A DNA stretch of 64,000 bases from Posidonia oceanica (GCA_037176725.1 JAZBRS010000014.1:71344501-71408500), one strand, 5' to 3'; numbered from the stretch's first letter, positions 21,658 through 33,627 are shown. The notes: generated from the sequence alone by a model not told the origin. Translations and numbers: made by a program.

Positions 21658-24056
21658 CTGTCAGCAACCTCGGGAGGGAGGCGCTAGGTTCGCTCCTACG
21701 CTGCTGATGTTGTCGACAGGGTCCACTGTTGGCAGTGGGGGGAGCATTGAGGCTGCAAAAGTTGGAGAAGAACTTATCTGGATGACGCTGCGCCTGGTCT
21801 TGTTGTCGACGCTGCCGTTGCATCTCCGAGCGTCCCTCGGACGAGATAGGGAGGGCGGAAGAAGGGGATCGCGCCGATGGGATCAGAAGGATCCATCGGA
21901 GCAGAGCGGGATTCAGAAAAGACTGGGGTAGCCCCCCAGGGTTCCAGCAGAGGAAGGATTGGCTACACTAGGGCGTGCAAGTGCAAGTGCAGGTGTATGT
22001 GTATGTGCAGGCTCCTGCTCGCCAACGCTGATGATCTTGCGGTCGATCAGGCGTTGAACGGCATCCCGGAGAGCGAGGCAGTTGTCCGTCGAGTGCCCGG
22101 TGGCCGATGGAAACTACAGAACTGATCCGTATCATGCCACCACGGAGGGGGATTTGGTGACGGACGGACAGCCGAGAGCCTCAGGAGCGACTCAACTTGA
22201 GGGAAGATGACGCTCAGTGGTTCGAGGAGAGGCGTGTAATCAATCTCAGCCCGACGAGGTCGCCTTTGCCCTGGATGGAGTCCTTGCCGAGCGGGTGCGA
22301 CGTGATGCATGGGCTCGACGGTGGCAGTGTGCTCAGTGGGTGCAAAATTAGGTGCGTGCTCTAGCGGAAAAGGGTCTAGTTGACTCTCTGCATAGGCAGG
22401 CTCTTCAAGAAGATCGACACATGCTTCAGTGCGCTGTTCGGAGCAGTCAGGAGCGGAGTTGTTATTATTGCTATTGTGGCGATTGCTGGAGGTGTTGGCC
22501 TGCCTAGCTAATGCAGAAAGTGCGGGGAAATGCCCACTTCGCAGCGAGCTTTCCACGCAGACACTAGCCCTAATCAGTGATGCATGACTAGTGATGTGCT
22601 GAATGCAAAGCAAAGTCCCAATCGCTGGCAGCGCCCCTTTAACGATCATCTCGATAGAATCCTCCTCGGAGGGTTTATCTTTGACTTGGGCGGCTAAGGA
22701 GCGCCAGCGACCGACATACTCCCTGAATGGCTCTTGGGGTCTCTGCTGGATGGCGACAAGATCCTCCCTCTTGGGGATCAAGTCAAGGTTGAAAGCATAC
22801 TGCTCAAGGAAGGCTTGAGAAAGATCAGTTCAAGTTCGAACCGCTGCCACGTCAAGGGAAGTGAACCACTTGAGCGTGGGGCCGGTCAAACTCTTCTGAA
22901 ACAGGTGGATAAGGAGCCTTTCATCAGCCTGAAGCTGAGCAAGGTCCCCGCAGTATGCCTTCAGATGCAAAATAGGACAGCCTTTACCATTGTATTTATC
23001 GAAGACCGGGACACGGAACTTCGAATGGAGTGCGGCCTCGGGAAAGAGACAGAGGTCGCGAAACTGGTAAGACTGGTGGTCCTTGGCCTGCACTAGACGT
23101 AGTGCTTTCTCCAGAACGTCCATCTTGTCATTGATGGGGTCTGGATTAGCTGCCATAGGGGATGGTGCAGCAGGGGTAGGAACCACATACGTCGAGTGGG
23201 TCGCACCTAAGTGCTCCTCCGGATCCACCATCACGTCACCTGGTGGAGCAACGGGATGGCCGACGTATCCGTGCGTGCGTGCAGTGTAGGTAGGAAAGTA
23301 TGCTGGGTTCTGAACCTGATGCAAGGGGGATGGGTAGGTAACATGCTGTGTGGTGCGAGGTACAGATTGTTGGAGCAACAGTTGCTGCACAGGCGCGATG
23401 CTGGGCAGCGAACCAGTGGGATACTGTGCTCCAACCAACCCGAAAGACTGACCACCAGGAAAGGGAGTTGTATGTAGTGCATAGTGTTGTGCAGAAGCAG
23501 GAGACAGATGCCGCGCCCCCATCACTGGAGTAGTGTGTAGCTGGGGCGATGGTCTAGGCAGGAGTGCAGTGTGTGCAACAGCAGGCCGCAGAGGAACCTC
23601 AGGGGCAACAGGAATACAAGAGGGTCGAACTGATAGAGCCATACCCTGCAGTGTGTGGGCAAGCTCCATCAGGTGCCGATACCGCACTTCAGGAGACCCG
23701 TGAGTGGGAACACTGAATTGTAGGACCGGCCGGAAGGCAGACTCAAGAGATTGAGAACCTAAAGCAAAGGTCGCCGCAGTAGAAGGGATGTCGGGAGCAA
23801 CATATCCCAAGGACGAAGGGGTCAGAGGCGCCTCCGGAACGTAAGGGGCGGTCATTGAGACAGATTTGACGACCGGATCCGGAGTGGCGCAAGTTTGCCA
23901 AAGACCTGCAGCAGAAGGGAGTGCCCTAGATGCCTGAGGATGGAATCCTGGTGTCATAGAGGGCACAGAGCGAACAGAAGTGAAATCCGGAGGGACCCAA
24001 GTGGTAAACCCCTCCAAATCAACGGTAAAGTGGAGCCCACCGACAGACTGGGCCAT
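21658..24056 (-). pseudogene. gag: Tat/Ogre gag, nearly complete
   Basis: Capsid-type polyprotein of the nested element. Start ATG at 24054-24056 begins MAQSVGGLHF. About 300 residues of Pro/Ala/Thr-rich N-terminus come first. The gag domain follows (YQFRDLCLFPEA, KFRVPVFDKYNG, HLKAYCGDLAQL, LLIHLFQKSLTGPTLKWF), then AFLEQY, LIPKREDLVAI and FREYVGRWR. Two lesions are visible: a TGA near 22830 where related gags have Trp (RTWKDL), and a one-base frameshift inside the knuckle after CSFHR, with GHSTDNC continuing in another frame. A Pro/Ser-rich tail runs to GCTGACAG|GTAAGC (donor-like, 21658/21657). Compared with the plus-strand copy at 8806 it keeps the conserved Trp and has a shorter Asn run. 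No protease follows. Confidence 0.85.
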
Positions 24057-25340
24057 TGCTGACTAAGTCTAAGTGAGCGGAAGCTGTGACGAGAGAGAAG
24101 GAAGTAAAGCCTAAGGAAAGCTACCGTCGGAAGCGACAAGTAGCTCAGAGGAGGGATGCTTAGAGTCCGGGCAGCAGATCCCGCACGTACCTACAAAAGA
24201 GTAAAGATGTTAGAGGTTGTATGCGATAAAGAGTTATTAGGGGTGGCATGAATGGCACACATGCAAATGAATGTCCTAAGATGCACTCTCTCACCATGCA
24301 TGTCCTGAGTAGATGACCTACTAGGACGCACTCAAGGATAGTGGGTTTATACAGACTCCAGGTCAGAAAAAAGCAGGTCCCCTGTCTAACTCCTGGCCCA
24401 AAGCTCAGGTAATAACAGGGTGGTGCGTTGGTGGCCTCGACCCTGCCGAAGCATGGGCGGTACCCTCCACTAACACCGACACGACCCCTGGACAAGGGGG
24501 GATAGACCGACTGACTTGTACCATGCCAAAAGCAGTGGAACAAGGGGTCGGGACCATCCTTCGCAGACTGTGGGTGGACTCAGAAGAGAGAATGCATGCT
24601 TTCTAAGATGAATCAATCATGCAAAATGCTTTAGAGTCTTTTACTTACGTTTTATTAACCAGAAAGGGGGGAAAATTGCAAGTTATTGGCTCTAGTTGTG
24701 CTTAGAAGTTATTGTTTAGCTTTATTGTAGCTTTTAGATTAAGCAAAAGGGAGAGCAAACATGTTTCTACTATCCTAGGCATGGCATATGTGAAAAGGGA
24801 GAAAATCATTCAAATAGGGTAGGCAAACAACATACAACAGAGCAAAAGGCAAGTGCATGGCATGTGCAAGTGTTTGTGAGCATGATAGTGAAGAAAAAGC
24901 ATTCATCACGTCAAAAGGCATATATACAAGGCATGTGCATGGGCAGTGACATAGCAAGTATGTAAAAGAAGCATTTATCATTCAAAAAGCATGTATTATT
25001 GCCGAACAAGTATGTAGACATGCATTGTGCAGGAAACAGAGCAATAATAAGTAAGCAAGATAAAGAAAGGTAAAGACAGGTAAGCTGTAAAGCAAACAAG
25101 AGCATAGGCAAGGAAATAAACGAGCAAACAAGCAACAGAGGCAAAGCAAAGCAAAACGGAGCGCAAACCGAGGCAAAGGGGGTGCAAAACCAATGCTGAG
25201 TAGCCATGGGGCGACTTGCCAGGAGTTTGCACAGGAAAACGAGCAAAACAGGCAAAGGAAACACAAAGGCAAACAAAGAAGGCAAATCCCAAGCAGAATG
25301 CGAGCGAGCCAAAGCCAAAGCGAAAGTCGGAGTCTGACAT
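24057..25340 (-). mobile_element. 5' leader between primer site and gag
   Basis: 1.3 kb of untranslated leader, homologous to 2558-3665. It is rich in short GCAAA/GCATG runs and has no ORF of recognisable family. Purine-rich AGAAAGGGGGGAAAATTGCAAG at about 24661 has a counterpart at about 2699. Confidence 0.7.
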
Positions 25341-25357
25341 CCCCAGCGAAGTCGCCA
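25341..25357 (-). other. Primer-binding site, tRNA-Arg type
   Basis: Minus-strand TGGCGACTTCGCTGGGG starts one base after the LTR end TACTACA. It agrees with the remembered tRNA-Arg complement TGGCGACTCCACTGGGG at 15 of 17 positions. Confidence 0.8.
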
Positions 25358-25974
25358 CTGTAGTAATCCCGGTGTTCAAATCGTCCATGCACATTGCCAA
25401 AGCTCGCGTGCACCGATCAGAATCAGGCTCACTATTAGCGGCTATGTCCGAGAAGGAAGACTTAACTCGAAAACATTTAAAAAAAGGGAAAAGGGGAAGA
25501 AAAGAAGAAGATAAGAGAAATCGGAGTCGCCACCAAGTCTATTAGATCGGGAGACAAGGAAAACCGGGGAAATGCGTGAATAATCACGCAAAACCAAGCA
25601 AAAGATGCAATACAAAAGAAATGAGATGCGAATGAATGCAAATGAGGTGACTCGTGCCTAGGAAAAGGGCAATATGGTCATTGCGGGCCAAGAGAGAGGG
25701 CAAGGATTCCTGTTACGTGCGGGGAAGGTGTTAGGCACCCCCGACACGCCCGAGAATCGGTCTTTCTAGGCTTACGCTCGCATACGCAGGGAAATGTAGA
25801 CATTGAATGCCTAAGTGCCAATGAATGCCTATCTAAATGCTCAAAGGTGTGCTCTAAGTGATGGAATGCAATGCAAGAAAGTAAACGTGCAGTCTAAGCG
25901 CACAGCAACGTTGTCTATGTTCCGAACCCGGCGAAACCTGGCTCGTGAGAACTCCAGGCAGTAAGCATCACTGC

Positions 25975-27912
25975 CCTATATGCAAATGCAGGCGATAATA
26001 CAAAACAGCGGTAAAAACAGGCAATGCGGGCGACATGCAAGAGGAAATAACGTAAAACACGCAAAACGGTGCGAGAAACGAAGTCGACACGCAAAACGGT
26101 GCAAGAAACAGAGTCGGACACGCAAAACGGTGCAAGAAACAGAAACGGCACGCAAAACGGTGCTAGAAACAAAGTCGGGCACGCGAAACGGTGCAAGAAA
26201 CAAAGCGGGCACGCAAAACGGTGCAAGAAACAAAGTCGGACACGCAAAACAGTGCAAGAAAAAAAGCAGACATGCAAAACGGTGCAAGAAAAAAACGACA
26301 CGCAAAACGGTGAGAGAAACAAAGCGGCACGCAAAACGGTGCGAGAAACAAAGTCGGGCATGCAAAATGGTGCGAGAAACAAAGCAGCACGCAAAACAGT
26401 GCAAGAAACAAAGCGGACATGCAAAACGGTGCAAGAAACAAAGTTGGCACGCAAAACGGTGTAAGAAACAACGTCGGGCATGCAAAACGGTGCAAGAAAC
26501 AAAGCAGACACGCAAAACGGTGCAAGAAACAAAGTCGGGTACGTAAAATGGTGCAAGAAACAAAGTGGGCACGCAAAACGGTGCGAGAAACAAAGCTGGC
26601 ACGCAAAATGACGCAAGAAACAAAGTTGGGCACACAAAACGGTGCAAGAAACAAAGCGGCACACAAAACGGTGCAAGAAACAAAGTCGGGCACGTAAAAC
26701 GATATGAGAAACAAAGCTGGCATGCAAAACGGTGCGAGAAACAAAGCGGGCACGCAAAATGGGGCAAGAAACAAAGCTGGCACGCAAAACGGTGCGAGAA
26801 ACAAAGCTGGCATTCAAAACGGTGTAAGAAACAAAGCGGGCACGCAAAACGATGCGAGAAACAAAGCTGGCATTCAAAACGGTGTAAGAAACAAAGCGGG
26901 CACGCAAAACGGTGCGAGAAACAAAGCTGGCATGCAAAACGATGCGAGAAATAAAGCTGGCACGCAAAACGGTGCAAGAAACAAAGCGAAAAAGAACGTG
27001 TAAAAGCCATGCAATGCGAATGATATGCAAAAGATGCTACTGAAGTTTAAGAGGACTTACCTTGGAAATCTGATGCCTGATCTGAAATCTGATTGGTCCA
27101 TGCTGAAGAGCGCTCCGCCGGGGTCGCCCAGGTAGCTTAGTTGAGAAGATTCAACGGCCGGATCTGAAGGTATTCAGACTTCAAGGCAGAAGGCCAGAAC
27201 AGGGGAGAAGATAGGATCTAAGTGTAAAAAGGGGCCTAAGGGTGTGCAAAACAGGTCCTCCCATATTCAGGGGAGCTAGACATACCTGAGTGTGTGAAAA
27301 GAGTGCTAAATGCGATGATGCATGGGTGCAATGCAAGGAAAAATGTAGAAAAGGACCTAAGAGTAATAAAACTAAGTTGCAGGACCTAAACTAAAAGAAA
27401 ATTAAAAAAAAGGAACTGCAAGTGGACTGATGTGTAAATAAGCAAAACTATAGATATTTAATGCAATTTCATATGATTTTAATGCGGATTTAAATAAATC
27501 CTAAACCATGGCAGGATCTAAGTGTAATATTAAGAAACCTGAATGCTACAAATGCAATGCAAACGAAAATATAATAAGTTAACGAAAAAAATAAAACACA
27601 AGTCAACAGAGGTTTATGCTACAGGAGCTTTGGGCGCCGCTCGCCGGTGCAAGGTCTGGAACGGCGGAGGAAGGGGTCACGCGACCCGGGCGGAGCACGG
27701 GGGAGGTCGTTTGGGTGCGGCGGAGCAGCAGGCGGCGCCAGGTGGCGCGCGGGGGCGCTGGACGGCGACCTGGGCTGCGGCTGGTGCTGCCGGTGCCGGA
27801 GAAGAAGGTGTTTCCGGCGATCTCGTGTGGGCGGCACGCTTGACGAAAAACTTCGGGGAAAGGCCGAGGAGCAAGAGGGGAAAAAGAGGAAGCTAGAGGA
27901 GAGGTTTCTTAC
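25975..27912 (-). other. Candidate LTR intron (donor to acceptor)
   Basis: Same donor GAGAG|GTAAGA and acceptor CTGCATTTGCATATAG as the sister LTR, with a 419-bp shorter array between them. Confidence 0.45.
26050..26995 (-). repeat. 28-31-bp tandem array, ~31 units
   Basis: Same unit as 13085-14450. It lacks the AGAAGCAAAG-marked block that is duplicated in the sister array. The array was the same at insertion by the LTR replication rule, so the difference arose afterwards. Confidence 0.92.
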
Positions 27913-30498
27913 CTCTCTCGCACGCCGGAGAAGCCCACCCACCTAGGAGGTTTGCAGCCGACCGGAAGGAGTTTGTGGCGGCGTGCGGCGGAGTGCTGGG
28001 TGGTTAAGGTGGTTCGAGGGTGTTCCTTGGAGTCTGGGGGAGACGACGGTGCTTCCAGAAGAGCGTTCTGTCGCCCGGAGGAAGATCTGGTCCGGCCGAG
28101 CTCCTCCTGTGGTGGCTGAGGTGGTTAGGGTGGTGTGCGGTGCTCTAGGCCGAAGCAAGGGTACGGGCGGCTAGGTGGTTAGCTGGGGAACGTGTGGGAA
28201 GAAACAGAAGTCGATTCTACTGGGTGTGGAGAGAGTTATGAGAGTTTGAAGATTTTAGTTAAATGGGGGCCGAAAGTGTTTGTAGTGGAATACCGGAAGC
28301 ATGGGTGGCCTCGGGGGGAGATCTTGGGTGTTCTGTGAAGATGGTTGTCGGGTGAATCTGGTGGCCAAGTTTGGGGATTTTAGGAGGCTTGTGGTGGCAG
28401 TTCTGTAATGGAGTGTGTGGTGGAAGTTTTTGAAGAGAAAGATGGGTTGTCAAGGTCTGTTGTAGAGGGGATTCTTGGCTCTTGGCTGGGTTTCTTTACT
28501 GGTGGAGTGCACAAGGGAGAGGGAGGAATTCTGTGGATGTTCTGGATGTATTCTGGTGTGTTTCCTACAGTCTCACAGGTTTGGTTCATTGGTCTTTTTT
28601 GTTGGGTTTCTACTGGTTTGGTTTGCACTTGAGTGCAAGGGGAGGAATGGTGGCAGGCTTGCAGGCACACGGCTGAGGTAGGCGGCGCATGCCGGTCCAG
28701 CCTGGGCGCAGAGGGATGGAGGAGTGCAAGGACGGCAGGTCTGGTGATGGTGTGCTGTCGATTGGTGAAGGCTGGTTGGCAGAAAAGAGAGAAGGAAAAC
28801 AGAGGGGAGAAGGAGGAAGGCTGCTGTAACAGAAGGAGGAGGGAAAGAAATCAAAATAAAAAGAAGAAGAAGAAATAGAAAAGAAGAAGAAAGAAGAAAC
28901 GAAAGAAAGAAAAAATGAAGTTATGGTTTTCGTTTTTTGGATTTGTTTCAAGGCAAATTGTTTTTTAATTTTCTTTTTTTGTTTATATTTACTCTTTTGA
29001 ATTTGTTAATGGTTTTCTTCTTTTAAGTTTTTCTCTTTTTCTTTTTGATTGTTTTAATTGTTTAAATTTCTCTTTTGATTTGAGTTTTTAGGATTTGAGT
29101 TTTCTTTAAATTGTTTTTTGATTTTGTTTAAATGTTTGTTAAGTTTTTTAATTGTTTTTTAGTTAAGTTTTTCTTGTTAAGTTGGGATTTTTTAATTAGG
29201 CTTTTTTAATGGATTGCTTCTTAATTAACTAGGAGGAGTTTTAGTATTTTAGTTTTTAGTTTTTTCTTGAGTCTTATTTAAATTATTTTTTTTTTTGATT
29301 TTGTTTGTTAAGTTCTTTTAGTATTTTTTAGTTGAGTTAGGTTTTTCCTTTTCTTTTTCTTTTTTAGTTAAGTTTTTTTTTTTAGGCTTGCATTAGGTTT
29401 TAATTGTTTCTTTTAGGTTTGTTAAGTTAAGATTTATTTTAATTACTTGTCTTAGGATTCTTAATTGTTCTCTTTTTTTTTTAAGATTTGTTTTTGATTA
29501 TTTTTAATAGGGTTTTTACTTTTGGTTTGTTTTGATTATATTTTGGTTTTTTACTTGATTTTATAGCATATTCTTTTGTTTGTTTTGTATTTTTTGAATT
29601 GCATTCTTAATTTTCTTTTTTAGTTGGATTCAATTAGGTTTTTGTTTTTAATTGTTTGTTTAAGTTTTTAATTACTTCTTTTTAGGATTTTGATTTGTTT
29701 CTCTTTTGTTTTAGAGTTTTAAAGGTTTTTTTAAGGTTTTTTAAGGATTAGGTGGAAGAAAGGAAAAGAAAGGGAAAAGGAAAAAGAAAAGGAGGAAATG
29801 GAGGAGGAAAGGAGAAAGAGAGGAGTGGAAGGAGAATAAATATTAGACAATCAAGGAATAAGCTAAAAATAGAATAAAAATGCAAATAAGATACAGAAGA
29901 GAGAGACGCACAAGGTGGGCCCACAGTCAAGCAGGAAGAAGGGAGAGAAGGGAGTGAAAAGAGGGAGGATAATCAGGAGAGAGAGAGGAGAGAGAAAAGA
30001 ATAATCTAGGAGAGAGAAAAGGATAATTTGGGTAAAAGGAGGGTTTGGAGGTTTCGAAAAGGGGTGAGTTTTGGTGGGTGTGTAGCCTATGGTCCCTAGT
30101 GTTGGTCCTAGAGTTTCGGTTTGGTTTTGAGAAGGTTTTGGAAGGATTTTGAGGTGTAGAAAAAGGGTAGTTTTGCCTAAGTTTTCTGGGATTTTTGGGA
30201 GTGGTTTTGATTCGAAATTTTAAGGACTTTCTGGTGGATTTGCTAAGTTGGGAAGGGTGAGTTTTCCTATGATTCTTGGGTAGTTTTTGGGTTCGGGAAA
30301 GGGGTGTGATCCTAGGTTGAGTTTGGGCTTGTTTTGAGGGGAAAGAGGAAGAGAATGGTGTGGGTTTGGGCCTAGATTTGGATGGTTTTAGGTTAAGGTT
30401 TTGGATGGTTTTAGGTTGAAAGGGAGGGTGTGGTTTTAGGGTTTTCCTAGCCGGCCGAGAGATCCATTAATTCAGCCTGTCAAAATGGGGTGTCAACA

Positions 30499-30503
30499 CA
30501 TAG
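30499..30503. repeat. Target-site duplication, right (CATAG)
   Basis: CATAG directly after the outer LTR end TGTCAACA, matching 12389-12393. Confidence 0.9.
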
Positions 30504-31358
30504 CATCTCATTGCATGTCATCATGTAGCTTCCTTGTATCCTCCGTAGAGTTAGTACTAGAATTGCATCTCATCATTACACAGACATCGCGCACCTAGGA
30601 CATGAACCCTTGGTTCGCGTATTGCTTAAGGTACCATCCTCAGCACTCGCAGCTCTGTGAAGCTTGCCCGCTTTGGATGATACTTGCGGTGGTGCGCGGC
30701 CAGGATCATTTCCACGGTGTCGCGTGCCCGGCGTCACACTGTATATACACTGCATAACATTGCATCACATTGCATTCTTATTGCGCTACTACTCCTCTGT
30801 AGTCATTACCCCAACTCCCGCATTCTGCCTCCCGAACATGGCATACTTAGGAATCGAACCCCTGGTTCGTGCCTTGCTTAAAGTGGTATCTTCAGCGTTT
30901 CGCGGCTTCCTTACAGTCAGCTAGCTTGAGATAACACCTGCGGTAGTGCACGGCCTAGGATCGCTTCCTTGGCATTACATGCTCGCCACCGCATGCACAT
31001 CCACAACATCTTGCATTCGATACCAAATTCGCGCTGAAGCTACTTTGGCTCAGCGCACTTTCATCATCCGGCTTTCCCTAAGTACTGCTCGGTGACCTTT
31101 TGCATTGCATTTTCCACCACTATCACGTGCATGCATCGCCCGCGTCCCCCTAGTGGAGTACAACGCAATGAGCGTTAGTGTAAGCATCGCATTAGCGTAA
31201 GCATCACATCAGCATCCTCATTGCGGCAATGAGTCATGATTTTCGGTGCATCCACTGAATAAGTGACTCACGCCAACAGTAACATCATGCTCCTGCCGGA
31301 GTCAGGAGGGGTGTCTTGTCTACCCTGAGCAGCGGCCTCGATCCCCTTGACCTCGTTC
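30504..31358 (+). mobile_element. 3' UTR of the plus-strand Tat element, continued
   Basis: Resumes the host element interrupted at 12393. It contains two opposite-strand copies of the tRNA-like segment (30590-30720, 30840-30960) and ends in GCAGCGGCCTCGATCCCCTTGACCTC-type sequence just before the polypurine tract, mirroring 17973-18010. No ORF is recognised. Confidence 0.75.
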
Positions 31359-31371
31359 AGGAAGGGGCATC
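31359..31371 (+). other. Polypurine tract
   Basis: CAGGAAGGGGCAT, equivalent to the GGGAGGGGCATC tracts before other Tat LTRs. The LTR terminus that should follow (TGTTGACACCCC) is missing; sequence resumes at ATTTTTGACAG, about a dozen bases into the LTR. Confidence 0.7.
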
Positions 31372-31580
31372 TCATTTTTGACAGCTTGGACGTTGGTGGA
31401 TCTTGCTAGAAGCTCGCTTGGATTTCGGGATGGCTATCTCTCTCAAACCCATCCTAAAACCTCACCAAACCCGAAAACCTTCCTAAACCCAGCTAAACCC
31501 TCACAAAACTCCACCTAAGCCTTAACCCACACCTTACACTAAGCCAAAACACCCAAAATAGCCCTTTAACCTCTTGGACT

Positions 31581-33380
31581 CGTTGGACGCAAGCTGTGGC
31601 AACGTCCTACATTGGACGCGCTCTGTGCCAGCGTCCAACGAGTCGGGACAGCCACCACCTCTGCTACCTCCAGCCTGTCACTCCCGTCTTCTCCTCTGTC
31701 AGCCCGCACTTACTACCGCGTCCTCTCACCACTCTCGGCCACCCACTACGTGCCAAGGCCCACTTACTACCCTGCCACCGCGTCGCTTCTCCGTCAGTGC
31801 GTTTCCCGGCCTCTCCGCGGTCACTGCCACCAACCACCTGTGCCCTGCCACGCCGTGACTTTTCTTCCACCTCCTGCCATCCACTTACTACCCTGACAGC
31901 CTCCACTCCTTTCGACTACTCTCCTACACCCAACAGAACCCAAGACAACCCACAGATGGAGAAGAGGACCCATGGAGGAAGAAGAACCCAACACCTCCAA
32001 AACCTTCTCCACACACCAGAGACCATCAGAGAATCTGAGGAAGAGCCTGAGAGACTCCCCTTGCCACTCCGAACCTTCCCCCACACGCGAGAGAAGCCAC
32101 AATAGCCTCTCACTTCCCACGAGCTCGCCGCAGTCCGTCCAAGTTCGCCGACAGGCCGCATACATCTCTTTCAGGCCGCGTACAGGTAATTTCTTCCCTT
32201 TAGCGCGTCCCTCATCTCCTTCCTCATTGTAGCCAAGCTTCATGGCTTTTCGGCCTCCCAGATGGCCGGAAATGCCATGAACGCCGGCGGCAAGAGGGAG
32301 GAGGTGGGTGGAGCTATCCATGCGCCAATTTCTAACTTTGAATGCATGATTATGTTCGTTATTGCTTGCTCATGCTCACTAGCAAGTTGGCTTTCCTTTT
32401 TGAATTGATTTGAGCATCGATTCTGGCTGGGAAGTTTCCCAACTTGTTGGACGCACAGTCAGGTGCATTCAACGTTAGACATGCCCTGAGGCAACGTGCA
32501 ACACCCCTGCTGGCCTTTTTTATTTTATTTGCTTCCATACTGCTATGGTTTGAATGCTATATTTATGTGGATCATCTCGCATGCTTTCATTTATGCTTTT
32601 ACATGCCATGCTTTAAATCTCACATTAATCTTGGCTTGATTTCATTTTCCATGCTTAAGTATAACCTGCCTGGGTGTAGGACGTTGGAGTTTCCAACGTC
32701 TTATGTGAGACACTGGTACACCTAGCGTCTTACACTCCAGTTTGCTTGCTTGCATCTTAACATCTTATGATCCCTTTATTTTGAGATGCTTCTTTGATCC
32801 ATGCGAGCATGTTGATATCTAGACCTTCTTTCAGTTATTTGCAGGTTTATATGATGTCATTTTATCATTTTGCATGCAGTTTTTCTATGCTTCTGTCTTC
32901 TCTGCGTTGGACGTCGAATGCTCCAGCGTTCTATGTTGGACGCTGTGTATTCCGCGTCCAACACTCTGCATTGTTTTAAATCATGTTCATGCCTGCATCC
33001 TGCCATTAAATCTTTTCTGGCTCAATATCTTGATTGTCCAGCATGATCTGCACGTCTCTTGCTGCCATATTGCATTTGCATCATGTTTCTACATCCAGCA
33101 TGCATGCATCTCTTTCAAAACCCAGGCTCAGCTGTTGGACGCTGGGGATCATAGCGTCCAACAATGGACGCTGGTGATAACAACGTCTAACACCCTCTGC
33201 CTATTTAAAATCATTCTGATGCTTGCATTTGATTTCTGAGCTTTGTGCCTTGATCTTTTAGCATGGTTTATCTGCCCATAACTTTTTCATTGCATTAAAA
33301 TACATAATTTCCAAACTGGCATGCTTTCCTTGCCGTTTCCCTTTTTTCTGTGTTGGACGCTAGCTGTTCCAGCGTCCAAC
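31581..33380 (+). repeat. GACGC alternating-palindrome modules (6)
   Basis: Modules start at 31581, 32446, 32682, 32906, 33133 and 33353. The last five are spaced 236, 224, 227 and 220 bp. Arms GTTGGACGC and GCGTCCAAC are kept while loops and the DNA between modules vary freely. Confidence 0.85.
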
Positions 33381-33627
33381 TCTTTACATTTTGTTGCATA
33401 CTGTTTTCAGCACTGATTTCGTTTGGGTTGTCGCTTTCCGCATTTTGTTGCCTCCGGTACATGCCTTGACACCCATGCATGCTGTCGGACCCCTGTTTCC
33501 TGCTTTACTTTTTGCATCGCCCACTTTCCCGTGGTTTTCCGCCTCAGACTTGTTTTCCATCGCATGTTGCTATTTGCATTGCATGGTTTTACCCGACGTT
33601 TTGATTTCTCACCTGCATTGCATTTAG
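32186..33627 (+). other. Candidate LTR intron (donor to acceptor)
   Basis: Donor TACAG|GTAATT; acceptor ACCTGCATTGCATTTAG ending at 33627, directly followed by the conserved GGCAGTGATGCTTACTG block. Five GACGC modules fall inside. Confidence 0.4.

Larger units (their letters stand above)
12394..30498 (-). mobile_element. Complete non-autonomous Tat/Ogre element (gag only)
   Basis: 18,105-bp element in minus orientation: 5' LTR 25359-30498, primer site 25341-25357, leader 24057-25340, gag to about 21,660, long 3' UTR 17973-21657, polypurine tract 17953-17972, 3' LTR 12394-17952. It is flanked by CATAG target duplications. The LTRs are nearly identical outside their tandem arrays (about a dozen substitutions seen by eye over several kb, mostly transitions), so insertion is recent compared with its surroundings. 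There is no trace of pol between gag and 3' UTR, so it would need enzymes from another Tat element. The host sequence is the 3' UTR of the plus-strand element at 8803-34,090. Confidence 0.92.
25359..30498 (-). mobile_element. 5' LTR of the nested Tat element (5140 bp)
   Basis: Sister of 12394-17952; the right-hand halves align at a fixed offset of 12,546 bp with only scattered transitions. Plus-strand ends TGTAGTAATCCC and GGGGTGTCAACA. It carries the same parts: GC-rich leader (27616-28190), donor at 27913/27912, a shorter 30-bp array (26050-26995, about 31 units), acceptor ending at 25976. The target duplication CATAG follows its outer end. Confidence 0.92.
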
